Source: CBDCDJ01 sp965215355 (GTDB taxonomy: Bacteria; Deinococcota; Deinococci; Deinococcales; Trueperaceae). From it: a stretch of 64,000 bases of DNA. How positions within the stretch are numbered: the stretch's first letter is position 1; each line of letters opens with the position of its first letter. The notes beneath the pieces were generated by a model, which saw only the letters and a program-made list of their open reading frames with translations, was not told the DNA's origin and ran no database searches. The stretch covers positions 3,534,001-3,598,000 of the forward strand of contig CBDCDJ010000007.1 in the NCBI GenBank assembly GCA_965215355.1, given 5' to 3'. Below, in pieces: positions 9,060 through 17,859 of this stretch. The position numbers and the translations under genes are program-made.

Positions 9060-10183
9060 GTCCATCTTCGCAGGGTCGAACCCAGCAGAGCAGTCAAACC
9101 CGTCAAACCGGTCCAAACAGTCACAAAGACCGAGGCAGCTCGAGCCCGCAGCCAAAAACACCGCACAGTTCGGAGCAAGCGCTGCTGGAAGTCAGACACC
9201 TCAAGATGCATTTTCCCATTCGCAAAGGCTTGCTGCGCAGAACAGTAGGACATGTCAAAGCCGTCGACGACGTTTCCTTTACCATTCAAGAGGGGGAAAC
9301 CCTGGGTTTGGTAGGCGAGTCGGGCTGTGGCAAGACCACCACCGGACGTTGTCTGCTGCGGGTGTACGAACCTACCGCGGGCGAGATTGTCTACCACCGC
9401 GAGAACGGCAAAGACGTCGACCTGATGACCTTGAGCAACCAGGAACTCAAGCCCTATCGGCGTGAGATTCGCATGGTCTTTCAAGACCCGCAGTCGTCTT
9501 TGAACCCGCGTTTGCCGGTTTTGGAAATCGTCGGTGAACCTTTGAAAGTCAACCGCTTAGCCACAGGAAGAGACTTAGAAGACCGAGTAGCCGACCTGAT
9601 GAAACGCGTCGGCCTCAGACCCGAGTACATGCGCCGTTATCCTCATGCCTTTTCTGGAGGTGAAAGACAACGCATTGGGATTGCTCGTGCTTTAGCCACC
9701 AACCCGAGGCTGGTCGTTTGTGATGAAGCCGTGTCCGCGCTCGATGTTTCAGTGCAGGCTCAAACGCTGAACTTGCTCCAAGACTTACAAGAGGAGTTCG
9801 ACCTCACCTATCTGTTCGTAGCGCACGACCTTTCGGTCGTTGAACACATCAGCGACCGGGTGGCGGTGATGTACGTGGGCAAGCTGATTGAACTCGCCAC
9901 GACCGAGGAACTCTATTACAACCCGCAGCACCCTTACACCGAAGCCTTACTCTCAGCCGTGCCCAAGCCCGACCCGAGGCTCAGAAACAAAGGCGACCGC
10001 ATCCGCCTACAAGGAGAAGTAGCCGACCCGGCCAGTCCGCCGAGTGGCTGTTACTTTCATCCCAGGTGTCGTTATGCCAAAGACAGGTGCAAGGTTGAAA
10101 TACCTGCCCTACGCGAAATCATTCCGGGGCATTTTGCTGCTTGTCATTATTCCGAGAGGCTCGAGCTTAGGGGGGTGGCATAA
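9056..10183 (+). CDS. ABC importer ATPase, DppF/OppF type
   Basis: A 375-residue second ATPase. The GTG start (9056) overlaps the preceding stop in GTGA. The first 40 residues are a polar, serine- and glutamine-rich leader without family similarity, so a later start cannot be excluded. The ABC core begins at ALLEVRHLKMHFPI; Walker A is GESGCGKTT, the signature FSGGERQRIGIARAL, Walker B LVVCDEAVSALDVS, and the H-loop FVAHDLSV. The C-terminal cysteine motif GCYFHPRCRYAKDRC matches the OppF extension. It completes the importer; downstream, after 74 bases, is a BNR-repeat protein. Confidence 0.95.
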   Translation: MSPSSQGRTQQSSQTRQTGPNSHKDRGSSSPQPKTPHSSEQALLEVRHLKMHFPIRKGLLRRTVGHVKAVDDVSFTIQEGETLGLVGESGCGKTTTGRCLLRVYEPTAGEIVYHRENGKDVDLMTLSNQELKPYRREIRMVFQDPQSSLNPRLPVLEIVGEPLKVNRLATGRDLEDRVADLMKRVGLRPEYMRRYPHAFSGGERQRIGIARALATNPRLVVCDEAVSALDVSVQAQTLNLLQDLQEEFDLTYLFVAHDLSVVEHISDRVAVMYVGKLIELATTEELYYNPQHPYTEALLSAVPKPDPRLRNKGDRIRLQGEVADPASPPSGCYFHPRCRYAKDRCKVEIPALREIIPGHFAACHYSERLELRGVA

Positions 10184-10257
10184 ATTAACAGGTTCAAAAA
10201 GGGGATAAATGTTTAAGAACCATCGCAGAAGAAAATTATTGCCGGAAAAGCCTTGAT

Positions 10258-12072
10258 ATGACCCAATCCATCATTAAAACTGACCCCCGCAACTTCGCCA
10301 CCGGCTGCGAGATTCCCACCGAGTCCTATGCCGACCAGCCCTACATCGTTAAAACCGATGACGGCGCGTGGTTATGTGTGCTGACGACCGGACGGGGTCG
10401 GGAGGGTGACGCGGGACAGCACGTGGTCGCCACACGAAGTCTGGACCAAGGGCAAACCTGGTCCGGCCTCGTCGACATCGAACCTGCGGACGGCCCCGAG
10501 TCGTCTTGGGTGATGCCGCTCAAGGTACCGAGCGGGCGCGTGTACGCCATTTACCTCCACAACAGCGACAACGTGCGCGAGGTCGTGACAGACACCGGCA
10601 CCTCCCAGCGCGTCGATACGCTCGGTCACTACGTCTTAAAGCATTCGGACGACCACGGGCGAACGTGGTCAAAGCGGCGTTACCCCATCCCCATCCGAGA
10701 AACACAGATTGACCGGGACAACCCTTATATGAGCAAAGTACGTTTTCTCTGGGGTGTAGGAAAGCCCATCATCCACGCCGGTAAAGCTTACTTCGGTTTC
10801 GCCAAGGTAGGTCGCTTCGGTCACGGCTGGATGGCGAGCTCGGAAGGCTACTTCCTGTGCAGCGACAACATCTTGACCGAAGATGACCCTGAAAAGGTTT
10901 GCTGGACGCTGCTCCCCGACGGCGAGGTTGGCCTTAGAGCACCCAAAGGCCCTGTCGCGGATGAGCACAATTTGGTTTCTTTAAGCGACGGTTCGCTCTA
11001 CTGCACCTATCGCACCATTGACGGGCATAACTGCCACGCCTATAGCCGCGACGGTGGTCATAACTGGGATGGCCCTCAGTACGCCACCTACACGCCCGGC
11101 GGGAGGCGCATCAAACACCCTCGAGCCGCCAACTTCGTGTGGCGCTGCGAGAACGGCCACTACCTCCTTTGGTTTCACAACAACGGAGTGCCCTGGTACA
11201 ACGCCGGGCCACCCGCGGGCAACCGCAACGTCGCATGGCTCGCGGGCGGCGTCGAAAAGGATAGCTTTATTCACTGGTCGCAGCCCGAAATCGTCATGTA
11301 TACGGATAATCACCTGCGTGGCCCCAGCTATCCCGACCTTGTTGAGGATGGTGGACGCTATTTTATCGCCGCCACCCAAAAGGAGGAGGCGCGCGTGCTC
11401 GAGCTTGACCCGGAACTGCTCGAGAGCCTGTGGCAACAAGACCAAAAGAGCAGTGTCACGGGAAAAGGTCTTATCCTGAACCTGCCAGCCGCCCAGTGCG
11501 AGGCCGGTTCCACCGTCGCCGCACCCGAGCTGCCCGAGCTGAGCGGGCCGGTTCAGACACCAAGCTGGACATTTCCGCTTGACGGCCGCGAGGGCTTCAC
11601 ACTGGAGGTGTGGGTACGTTTCGACACGCTGGAGCCGGGGCAGGTTCTGCTCGACGGGCGCGACTCCGCCGGTAAAGGGATCGCTTGCGTCACGACAAAC
11701 GAAAAGTCGGTTCGTTTCGAGATGTGCGATGGCCGCGCGGCCGTCTTTTGGGAGAGCGACAAGAACCTCGTCACGACCGGCCGAGACATTCATATCGTCG
11801 TAGTCGTAGACGGCGGACCCAAGGTCATCTCTTTTATCGTCAACGGCCTTCTGTGCGACGGAGGGAACGAGCGGTACTTCGGCTGGGGACGTTTTTACCC
11901 TTTCATGCAAAATGTGAATGGTGCCGAGCAGTGGACACTGGCACCGAATCTGCGGGGCGAGTTGAAAAGTCTTCGCGTCTACGACCGCTACCTGCACACT
12001 TCGGAAGCTGTGGAGGACTGCCGGGCTGGTTTCGGGGCCAAACCTACAAAACCTACAAGGAGAAAGGCGTGA
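10258..12072 (+). CDS. BNR/Asp-box (sialidase-like) beta-propeller protein with C-terminal LamG-like domain
   Basis: A 604-residue protein without a signal peptide, hence probably cytoplasmic. Residues about 20-390 form a sialidase-type propeller with three Asp boxes: SLDQGQTW (61-68), SDDHGRTW (130-137) and SRDGGHNW (263-270). The usual F/YRIP arginine motif of true sialidases is not seen near the N terminus, so neuraminidase activity should not be assumed. Residues about 430-590 look like a concanavalin/LamG jelly roll (FTLEVWVRFDTLEPGQVLLDGRD). It follows the importer in the same direction, suggesting it processes the imported glycoside or sugar acid. The next short frame overlaps its stop by 4 bases. 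Confidence 0.8.
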   Translation: MTQSIIKTDPRNFATGCEIPTESYADQPYIVKTDDGAWLCVLTTGRGREGDAGQHVVATRSLDQGQTWSGLVDIEPADGPESSWVMPLKVPSGRVYAIYLHNSDNVREVVTDTGTSQRVDTLGHYVLKHSDDHGRTWSKRRYPIPIRETQIDRDNPYMSKVRFLWGVGKPIIHAGKAYFGFAKVGRFGHGWMASSEGYFLCSDNILTEDDPEKVCWTLLPDGEVGLRAPKGPVADEHNLVSLSDGSLYCTYRTIDGHNCHAYSRDGGHNWDGPQYATYTPGGRRIKHPRAANFVWRCENGHYLLWFHNNGVPWYNAGPPAGNRNVAWLAGGVEKDSFIHWSQPEIVMYTDNHLRGPSYPDLVEDGGRYFIAATQKEEARVLELDPELLESLWQQDQKSSVTGKGLILNLPAAQCEAGSTVAAPELPELSGPVQTPSWTFPLDGREGFTLEVWVRFDTLEPGQVLLDGRDSAGKGIACVTTNEKSVRFEMCDGRAAVFWESDKNLVTTGRDIHIVVVVDGGPKVISFIVNGLLCDGGNERYFGWGRFYPFMQNVNGAEQWTLAPNLRGELKSLRVYDRYLHTSEAVEDCRAGFGAKPTKPTRRKA

Positions 12073-12242
12073 CGCTGCAAGGGCGAAAACGTTACGCTCT
12101 GGGCGGTGATGGAGTGCTGAAACGCACCTTCTTTAACCTCATGCGTCTGGAGGGTGAGCACCTTCAGCCTTTCGACGCGCCTCACGAGGTGCTCACGGTG
12201 CGTATTCCCGATTTGCAATCCATGCGGGAAAAGTTCAAGTAA
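12069..12242 (+). pseudogene. 57-codon remnant overlapping the BNR gene stop
   Basis: A GTG overlapping the preceding TGA (GTGA) opens a 57-codon frame ending HEVLTVRIPDLQSMREKFK. The coupling and sensible amino-acid composition suggest it was a real downstream gene, now reduced by deletion to a short product. I do not recognise the family. It is followed immediately by another broken gene end, so a deletion between former operon genes is likely. It may still be translated. Confidence 0.4.
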
Positions 12243-12244
12243 GG

Positions 12245-12448
12245 TCGGCTGCCGGACTTTTCGACCTTTCCGGCCAAACCGCGTTGGTGACGGGCTCGAG
12301 CCGGAGCCTCGGTTTCGCGCTGGCACGGGGCTTGGGCGTTGTTCTAAACGACCGCTCGTCTCCCATCACACTCTACGTCACCATGCCTTTCCTTGCCCCA
12401 CTGGCTGAGTTGCACCCCGAAGCATTATGCGGCGAACGCGCGCGTTAG
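12245..12448 (+). pseudogene. Short-chain dehydrogenase/reductase remnant
   Basis: The frame TCG GCT GCC ... encodes LFDLSGQTALVTGSSRSLG and then FALARGLG, the classical N terminus of an SDR (TGxxxGxG-like nucleotide-binding loop, here TGSSRSLG). After about 45 codons it passes into unrelated sequence ending ALCGERAR and a stop at 12446-12448, so at least 200 residues including the YxxxK active site are missing. No start codon was found in front. This is a deletion remnant of a sugar-acid or polyol dehydrogenase that once followed the importer genes. Confidence 0.55.
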
Positions 12449-12521
12449 TTGCACTAAACAACCTCAAGACGAAGCCAAATTGGCGTGTGAATAGACGATG
12501 ACGCTGCGACCACCCCCAGCT

Positions 12522-14093
12522 TTAGAGCAACACTACGCCCTCGAAAGGCCTCAGCGCGAGCGCGCCTATCGCCGCTTCCTCCCGATCCAAGAGGGTGGAC
12601 AGCGTTACCTGCCACGACACCTTCTGCGGCAGTCGTAGCGTCTGGGCGTCCTTTGTAAAGTTCAGCGCCACGAGTACCTCCCGGCCACCGTCCTCGCGCC
12701 GAAAGGCGAAGCATCCCTCGGGCACGTTTTCTAAGGGACTATATGACCCCGCCTGGAGGGCTGGCTCGGCGCGACGCAGCTCGAGCATTCTTTTGTAGAA
12801 CCACAGCATGGACGTTTCGTCCTCTTTTTCCGCCGCCACGTTGACGCGTTCAAAGTCCTTCGCGACCGGCAGCCACGGCTCGACCCTCGAGAACCCCGCG
12901 TGCGCCTCGGCGCTCCACTGCATCGGCGTGCGCACGCCGTCTCGAGAGGTGCCGGTCTGGTAGATGACGAAAGGGTCCTGCTGCCGCTCGGGGGGCACGT
13001 CCACGTTCGCCATGCCGAGCTCGTCCCCATAGTAAAGGAAAGGCGTGCCGCGTAAGCTCAAGAGGAGCATGGCGGCAAGCCGCGCCGCTTCCCCGTGCTG
13101 AGCGAGGCGGGGCATGTCGTGGTTCGCCAAGTCGTAGTTGGGCCAGTGCCCCTCGCTCAGCGCTGCCTCATAGGCGCCAACCCTAGCGCGTAGCGGCTCG
13201 GCTTCCATCGGCGAAAACGCGAGCCCAAAGTGGAAGGGTAGGTCGAGCTCGTCGCCCTCCCCGTAAAAGCGCTCGAGCTGCTGCGGGGAGAGAAAGTGGA
13301 GCACTTCGCCGATCATCACCCGCTCCGGGTACGCGTGGATGGTACGGCGCAGTTCCCGAATGTAGTGGTGTGTTTCCGGCCTGCCCAACTGGTACTTGGC
13401 GGCGACCAGATAGTCCTCGGCTTCGGCCGTCTCGGGCGGCTCGTCGCGCATCTCGGGGTCTTTACCGAGGAAGTCGACCATGTCGATCCGGAAGCCGTCC
13501 ACGCCGCGCTCCAGCCAGAAGCGCAGTGCGTCCGACATGGTCTCTCTCACCTCCGGGTTGGCCCAGTTCAGGTCGGGCTGGAACGGGGAAAAGGACCCGA
13601 GGTAGTATCGCCCGGTCGTTTCGTCAAAACGCCAGACGCTGCCGGGGGTGCCGAGGGCGTCCACGCCGCGCCAGTTGTTGGGCGGCGAGCCGTCCGCTTT
13701 GGCTTCCCGCCAGATGTACCAGTCGCGCTTAGGGTTGCCGAGCGAGCTGCGCGACTCGGCGAACCAGGGATGCTCGTCCGAGGAGTGGTTGGGCACGATG
13801 TCGAGGATGACCTTGAGATTCCGCTTGTGCGCCGCCTCGACGAGGGTATCAAAATCTTCCAGCGTTCCGAACAACGGGTCAATCCCCTTGTAGTCCGTCA
13901 CGTCGTAGCCGAAGTCGCGCATGGGCGAGGGGAACACAGGAGAAAGCCACAGCGCGTCGACGCCCAGCCACTTAACGTAGCCGAGCTTCTCCGTCATCCC
14001 CTTCAGGTCACCCACACCGTTTCCTGTCGTGTCCTTAAAGCTGCGCGGGTAAATTTGGTAAACGACGCCCTTCTGCCACCACGGTCGATCCAT
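12522..14093 (-). CDS. GH13 alpha-glucosidase / oligo-1,6-glucosidase
   Basis: A 523-residue retaining glycoside hydrolase that cleaves alpha-glucosidic bonds at non-reducing ends, in the cytosol since no signal peptide is present. All four GH13 regions are visible: DIVPNH (about 98-103), GFRIDMVDF with nucleophile Asp204, GEVLHF with acid/base Glu263, and LANHDMPR with Asp326. QIYPRSF near residue 13 and the C-terminal beta domain fit oligo-1,6-glucosidase/alpha-glucosidase. The ATG at 14093 has AAGGAG 6 bases upstream; the frame to 14147 runs into the promoter region. It is divergent from an HxlR regulator across a large inverted repeat that probably controls it. Confidence 0.94.
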   Translation of the reverse strand: MDRPWWQKGVVYQIYPRSFKDTTGNGVGDLKGMTEKLGYVKWLGVDALWLSPVFPSPMRDFGYDVTDYKGIDPLFGTLEDFDTLVEAAHKRNLKVILDIVPNHSSDEHPWFAESRSSLGNPKRDWYIWREAKADGSPPNNWRGVDALGTPGSVWRFDETTGRYYLGSFSPFQPDLNWANPEVRETMSDALRFWLERGVDGFRIDMVDFLGKDPEMRDEPPETAEAEDYLVAAKYQLGRPETHHYIRELRRTIHAYPERVMIGEVLHFLSPQQLERFYGEGDELDLPFHFGLAFSPMEAEPLRARVGAYEAALSEGHWPNYDLANHDMPRLAQHGEAARLAAMLLLSLRGTPFLYYGDELGMANVDVPPERQQDPFVIYQTGTSRDGVRTPMQWSAEAHAGFSRVEPWLPVAKDFERVNVAAEKEDETSMLWFYKRMLELRRAEPALQAGSYSPLENVPEGCFAFRREDGGREVLVALNFTKDAQTLRLPQKVSWQVTLSTLLDREEAAIGALALRPFEGVVLL

Positions 14094-14155
14094 GAAAACT
14101 CCTTCAGTCAGTGCCAGTAAAACCGGCTTTGCACCCGTTACGCTCAAGCCGTTAT

Positions 14156-14207
14156 TTGCTACTGATAGTGTAGCAACCGGCCTCGAATGCTACACTATCA
14201 GTAGCAA
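14156..14207. promoter_or_regulatory. Paired 20-bp inverted repeat, probable operator of the divergent HxlR regulator
   Basis: The arms at 14156-14175 (TTGCTACTGATAGTGTAGCA) and 14188-14207 are perfect inverted copies separated by 12 bases. Each arm also carries its own near palindrome, CTAC-N7-GTAG, so two dimer sites are present. The repeat is the only feature between the divergent GH13 gene (14093) and HxlR gene (14232) and would cover both promoters. A 52-base hairpin in RNA is possible but less likely at this place. Confidence 0.75.
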
Positions 14208-14231
14208 GGTGTCAAGTGTAGACTTAAGCCT

Positions 14232-14585
14232 ATGAAGGTTCCGACACCAGGCCAACCTGTACGCGGTTCTAAAAGCGGCAAGCCGATCATGGCGCTGTTC
14301 GACCTGTTAGGACGGGCCTGGGCGATGGGGGTGGTCTGGCAACTGAAAAGCGGCCCTTACACCTTCCGCGAGCTGAGAAAAAAGTGTGACGACGTCTCGC
14401 CCACGCTGCTCAACCGCCGCTTAAAAGAGCTCAGGCAGGCGCAGCTCGTCGAACACGATTCGGGGGGTTATCGCCTGACCGAGTTAGGCGAAGCGCTCTT
14501 CGAGGTGTTGGAGCCTTTTGAACGTTGGTCACAGGCGTGGGCCGAGAGTCTGGAAGAAACCGACGCGGCCGGTCCTTCGAGGTAG
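14232..14585 (+). CDS. HxlR-family winged-helix regulator
   Basis: A 117-residue DNA-binding protein. The HxlR/DUF24 winged helix occupies about residues 20-105, with the helix-turn-helix around FRELRKKCDDVSPTLLNRRLKELR and the wing at VEHDSGGYRLTELGEAL. The canonical metal or redox-sensing N-terminal cysteine is absent; the only cysteine is in KKCDDV, so redox sensing would have to use it. It is divergent from the alpha-glucosidase and has the 52-bp operator-like repeat directly upstream, which indicates autoregulation and control of the glucosidase. Confidence 0.9.
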   Translation: MKVPTPGQPVRGSKSGKPIMALFDLLGRAWAMGVVWQLKSGPYTFRELRKKCDDVSPTLLNRRLKELRQAQLVEHDSGGYRLTELGEALFEVLEPFERWSQAWAESLEETDAAGPSR

Positions 14586-14727
14586 CGAACTACCGGGGCG
14601 GCTAACGTGGTGCGACAGACGCGCGCGTTCGCCGCTCACCCTTTGTCGTCCCTCTTTAAGCCAACACACCCTAGCCTCCGCCGAAAGCTTGAAGACACCC
14701 ACCCCGCCCCGAACTACACTTAAAGAC

Positions 14728-15915
14728 ATGCGTCTCGCCACGGTCGCTTTGGTCCTGGCCCTGCTCACGGCTCCCTGGGTGCTCTGGAGCTACCTCCCGG
14801 CACCCACCCTGGAACTCTGGTACCTCGCCGCCCTCGTCGGCGAATACCGGCTGCTCCTGGCGCTGGCGGCCCTTGCCGCGCTTCTTTTGTCTTTGTCGGC
14901 GCTGAGGTCGGGCGGCGTTCTGCCCGCCCTCGCCGCCGTTATAGCCCTGGTCAGCTTCGTGGGTGTCTTAGTTCCGGAAGTGCAGACGTACCGCGCCGCT
15001 CGAGCCGCAGGCGCCGCTCTTTCCCCAGCGGCTTACCTGCGCGGGCTCACGGCACCCGTGGCGCGCCCGCCTCGCGCCGAGACCTACGCGGTTGTCGGCG
15101 GGCAGGCACTCAAGCTCGACCTGTGGGAACCGGCCCTACCCTCCGCCGCGCCCCGTCCCGCCGTCGTAAGGGTGCACGGGGGCGGATGGACCTCGGGCGA
15201 ACGGGGCGAGGCCGCCCACTGGAACGCCTGGCTTACCGAGCAGGGCTTCGTCGTTTTCGACGTCGACTACCGGCTGGCCCCGCCGCCGCGCTGGCAGGAC
15301 GCGCCCGGCGACGTCAAGTGCGCACTCGGCTGGGTCAAGCGGCACGCGGCGGACTTGGGCGTCGACCCTCGGCAAATCGTGCTGCTGGGCAGCTCTTCGG
15401 GCGGTCACCTGGCGCTGTTGGCCGCCTACAGCTCGGGCGACGCGCGGCTGCCGCCGAGCTGCTTCGCGGAGGACGTCGCCGTCGCCGCGGTTGTGGCCCT
15501 GTCGGCCCCGACGGACCTGGCGTGGGAGTTTGAACGCACCTTCCCCTGGGGGTACCCAGACGCCCTGGCGAGCACCGAAGGTCTCGAGGCCTTCACGGGC
15601 GGCACGCCGAGCACGGTTCCCGAAGCTTACCGCTTGGGCTCGCCCGTCGGGCATGTCAAAGGGGGGTTGCCGCCGACGCTGCTCGTCCACGGGGAGCGTG
15701 ACCGGCTGGTCTCGGTAGCAGCGTCCGGACGGCTCGCCGCCGAACTCGAAACGTTCGACGTGCCCCACCGGGTGCTGAAGCTGCCTTTCGCCGACCACCT
15801 GTTCGACTTTAGCCGGGGCGGCTGGGGCACGCAGGTGACGCAGGCGGTGGTGAAAGACTTTCTCGCCGCGTATGTACCGTCTATCCAGCGCGCTGCAGAA
15901 GCTGCGGGCGGCTAG
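14728..15915 (+). CDS. Membrane-anchored alpha/beta hydrolase, HSL/esterase type
   Basis: A 395-residue protein with about three N-terminal hydrophobic segments (residues 3-20, 43-60 and 63-82) followed by an esterase domain. The oxyanion motif HGGG is at 150-153, the nucleophile Ser223 in GSSSG, Asp326 in HGERDR and His358 in FADHLFD, so the catalytic triad looks intact. The start ATG at 14728 begins the hydrophobic leader; an open frame reaching to 14518 overlaps the HxlR gene and is not supported. The domain probably faces the outside of the cytoplasmic membrane. It acts on an ester or lactone; no substrate is indicated by the context. Confidence 0.88.
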   Translation: MRLATVALVLALLTAPWVLWSYLPAPTLELWYLAALVGEYRLLLALAALAALLLSLSALRSGGVLPALAAVIALVSFVGVLVPEVQTYRAARAAGAALSPAAYLRGLTAPVARPPRAETYAVVGGQALKLDLWEPALPSAAPRPAVVRVHGGGWTSGERGEAAHWNAWLTEQGFVVFDVDYRLAPPPRWQDAPGDVKCALGWVKRHAADLGVDPRQIVLLGSSSGGHLALLAAYSSGDARLPPSCFAEDVAVAAVVALSAPTDLAWEFERTFPWGYPDALASTEGLEAFTGGTPSTVPEAYRLGSPVGHVKGGLPPTLLVHGERDRLVSVAASGRLAAELETFDVPHRVLKLPFADHLFDFSRGGWGTQVTQAVVKDFLAAYVPSIQRAAEAAGG

Positions 15916-16067
15916 GGCGGTGGTTGCCTACTTGTACAACGAACCGGCCCAACAGCGGCATAAGGAAGAAGCTTTTAAAGGACTATATCTAGTGAACGAC
16001 AACATGCGGCCTCTGACCTCAAGGGCGCGCGTCTCGGAAGGCCGTCGTGCTAAACTGAATCCTAACG

Positions 16068-16421
16068 ATGAGCGCGATCACCATCTTGCCGACGCACCAG
16101 CCCGAGGGGTCTTACGAGGCGGCCCGTGGGCCGCTGCGTGCTAAAGGCCGGACGGCGGGCGAGGCGCTCGACGCGCTCACCGCGCTGCTCGAGCCGGAGA
16201 CCGCGACCCACGTGGTAATCGTGCAGTCACAACGCCCCGACCCCTTCTTTGGTGCAGCTGAGCAAGCACGCCTCAAAGCATTGATGCAGCACTTTCACGA
16301 TGCGCAGGCGAGTCAAACATCTCTTAGTGAGACCGACCAAACTGAACTCACTAAGCTGGTTGACGCAGAATTAGAAGCTTCAGGGGAGCGTGCCCGAGCA
16401 CTCGCCGATGCGTTGCGGTGA
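16068..16421 (+). CDS. Small protein coupled to an HNH endonuclease
   Basis: A 117-residue soluble protein without a family that I recognise. The N-terminal part (ITILPTHQPEGSYEAARGPL) is followed by a predicted helical segment and a short beta-like stretch ATHVVIVQSQRPDPFF, then acidic helices. It overlaps the following HNH gene by 4 bases (GTGA), the usual sign of a conserved pair. Similar small genes precede HNH endonucleases in other genomes, which suggests a partner or antidote, but that function is inferred only from position. The 150 bases upstream hold no gene that I can see. Confidence 0.6.
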   Translation: MSAITILPTHQPEGSYEAARGPLRAKGRTAGEALDALTALLEPETATHVVIVQSQRPDPFFGAAEQARLKALMQHFHDAQASQTSLSETDQTELTKLVDAELEASGERARALADALR

Positions 16422-16819
16422 ACCCCTACTACCCCGAGGTCGCGGCGCGGGCTCGCCACCGCTGTGAATATTGTAAGGCACCTGAAGCGGCTTTTAACCT
16501 TGCTTTTGAGGTAGAGCATATTGTGCCCCTTTCCAAAAGGGGCACAAATGCGCTTGACAACCTCGCTTTAGCTTGCAGGTCATGCAACCTCTACAAAGCG
16601 GCTAAGCTCACTTATCTCGACCCTATAACGAGCGAGCAAGTCGCGCTCTTCCATCCGCGACGCGATAACCACACCGAGCACTTTGAGGTCGGCCCGAACC
16701 TAGAATATATAGGCCGTACCCCTGTGGGAAGAGCTACGCTCGAGTGCTTAGCGATGAATAATGCTCGTCAGGTCCGTGTCAGGCGAGCTTGGCGGCAGCT
16801 GGGACTGTTTCCGGAATGA
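16418..16819 (+). CDS. HNH endonuclease
   Basis: A 133-residue protein with an HNH nuclease fold. The zinc-knuckle/HNH pattern is complete: CEYC (about residues 15-18), FEVEHIVPLSKRGTNALDNLALACRSCN with the catalytic His in EHIVP and the CxxC of CRSC, then LYKAAK. GTG start inside the preceding stop. The C-terminal third (FHPRRDNHTEHF... GRTPVGRATLECLAMN) is typical of small stand-alone HNH proteins found in cyanobacteria and Deinococcota. It probably cuts or nicks DNA in restriction or mobility; no methylase or intron is adjacent. Confidence 0.85.
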   Translation: MNPYYPEVAARARHRCEYCKAPEAAFNLAFEVEHIVPLSKRGTNALDNLALACRSCNLYKAAKLTYLDPITSEQVALFHPRRDNHTEHFEVGPNLEYIGRTPVGRATLECLAMNNARQVRVRRAWRQLGLFPE

Positions 16820-16833
16820 GCCTTCGTATTGAA

Positions 16834-17721
16834 TCACTGTGGAAAATGTCTTCGGTAAAGCATTTGCCGGGACTCACCGGAGAGGTGAACGTAGAGCTGA
16901 GTCGTGTTGGGCGAGGCGTGGCCGAGGATAGACTGGACCGCAGCAATCGGAGCGCCTTGGTTGAGAAGTAGGGTTGCCAGGGTGTGGCGCAAAACGTGTG
17001 GGGTGACGCGCTTTTCTAAGCCGCACCGCGTAGCAACCCTCTTGAAGATCCGCTGCGTTTGGGAGGTGCTCAGACGCTGACGTTGCAACGTCCCATCGCT
17101 TTGCCGCCGTCGACGCTCGGTGACGAATAGCCCTCCGCAGGTATCAGAACGGTTGTCGAGATAACGCTTAAGCCACAGAGCCGCTTTTGCCCCAAAGTAC
17201 ACCTCGCGCTCTTTGCTACCCTTGCCCATCACAATTGCGCTGCGGCGCACCCAGTCTAGAGCAGTTCTGTCTAAGCGGTAGATCTCGCCGACGCGACATC
17301 CTGTTGCAAAAAAGAACTCGACAAGGGCGTGTTCCAAAAAACCTTTGCAAGCATCACGGAGCAACTCGACTTCCTCAATCGAGAGCGCTTTAGGAATCCG
17401 CGTAGGCAGGCGAGGTTCTTTGAGTTTCAAGGCAGGATTACGCTCGAGCATCTCTTCCCCATGCAGCCACCTGAAGAATGCCTTGAGGGCACGTATCTTG
17501 TTCGCCAGGCTGGAAGTTTGTAAATGTGTGAGGCCTGTCAGGTGAGTCCTCAAGTGCTCGAGCCTAATCTCATCTACAGCAGTCGTGTCGCCTGTATCTA
17601 CCATCAGGCGGTGCAGGTGTAGTTTATAGGAATAGAGCGTTTGGTCGCTGTAGCCGTCTAAGCGGCGGGCCTTGAGATACGTGCGAACGCAGCTTTCCAG
17701 AGTTGTTGCTTCTTGTTCCAT
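16834..17721 (-). CDS. Tyrosine recombinase/integrase (XerD-like)
   Basis: A 295-residue site-specific recombinase. The N-terminal SAM-like DNA-binding domain covers about 5-95 and the catalytic domain 110-290. All catalytic residues are present: Arg143 (GCRVGE), Lys170 (GKGSKER), His242 and Arg245 (PHVLRHT), His268 (LGHAS) and the nucleophile Tyr277. The ATG at 17721 follows GGAGG. The length and motif spacing fit XerC/D-like enzymes of integrative elements rather than the housekeeping Xer. Its convergence on the HNH gene and the insertion-sequence debris downstream of its promoter suggest it marks the edge of a mobile region, but I found no attachment site repeat. Confidence 0.9.
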   Translation of the reverse strand: MEQEATTLESCVRTYLKARRLDGYSDQTLYSYKLHLHRLMVDTGDTTAVDEIRLEHLRTHLTGLTHLQTSSLANKIRALKAFFRWLHGEEMLERNPALKLKEPRLPTRIPKALSIEEVELLRDACKGFLEHALVEFFFATGCRVGEIYRLDRTALDWVRRSAIVMGKGSKEREVYFGAKAALWLKRYLDNRSDTCGGLFVTERRRRQSDGTLQRQRLSTSQTQRIFKRVATRCGLEKRVTPHVLRHTLATLLLNQGAPIAAVQSILGHASPNTTQLYVHLSGESRQMLYRRHFPQ

Positions 17722-17859
17722 GAAAAACCTCCGATCTGTAGTCTGCACGGAGGTTTGCTTTTTGTTCCCGATATATTTTCTGTCTTCGTTTTTATGCAGC
17801 CATTGCGTCGGGGTTTATGCAGCTATCGGGCCGTAGAGCGACCTTACGCATTCTCCAAC

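Noticed and set aside
10981..11997. Minus-strand frame of 338 codons opposite the BNR protein
   Set aside because: Antisense shadow in GC-rich coding sequence; no motifs, no ribosome site.
13296..14120. Long plus-strand frame of 274 codons opposite the alpha-glucosidase
   Set aside because: It is fully antisense to a gene with complete GH13 motifs and its histidine- and arginine-rich translation resembles no family.
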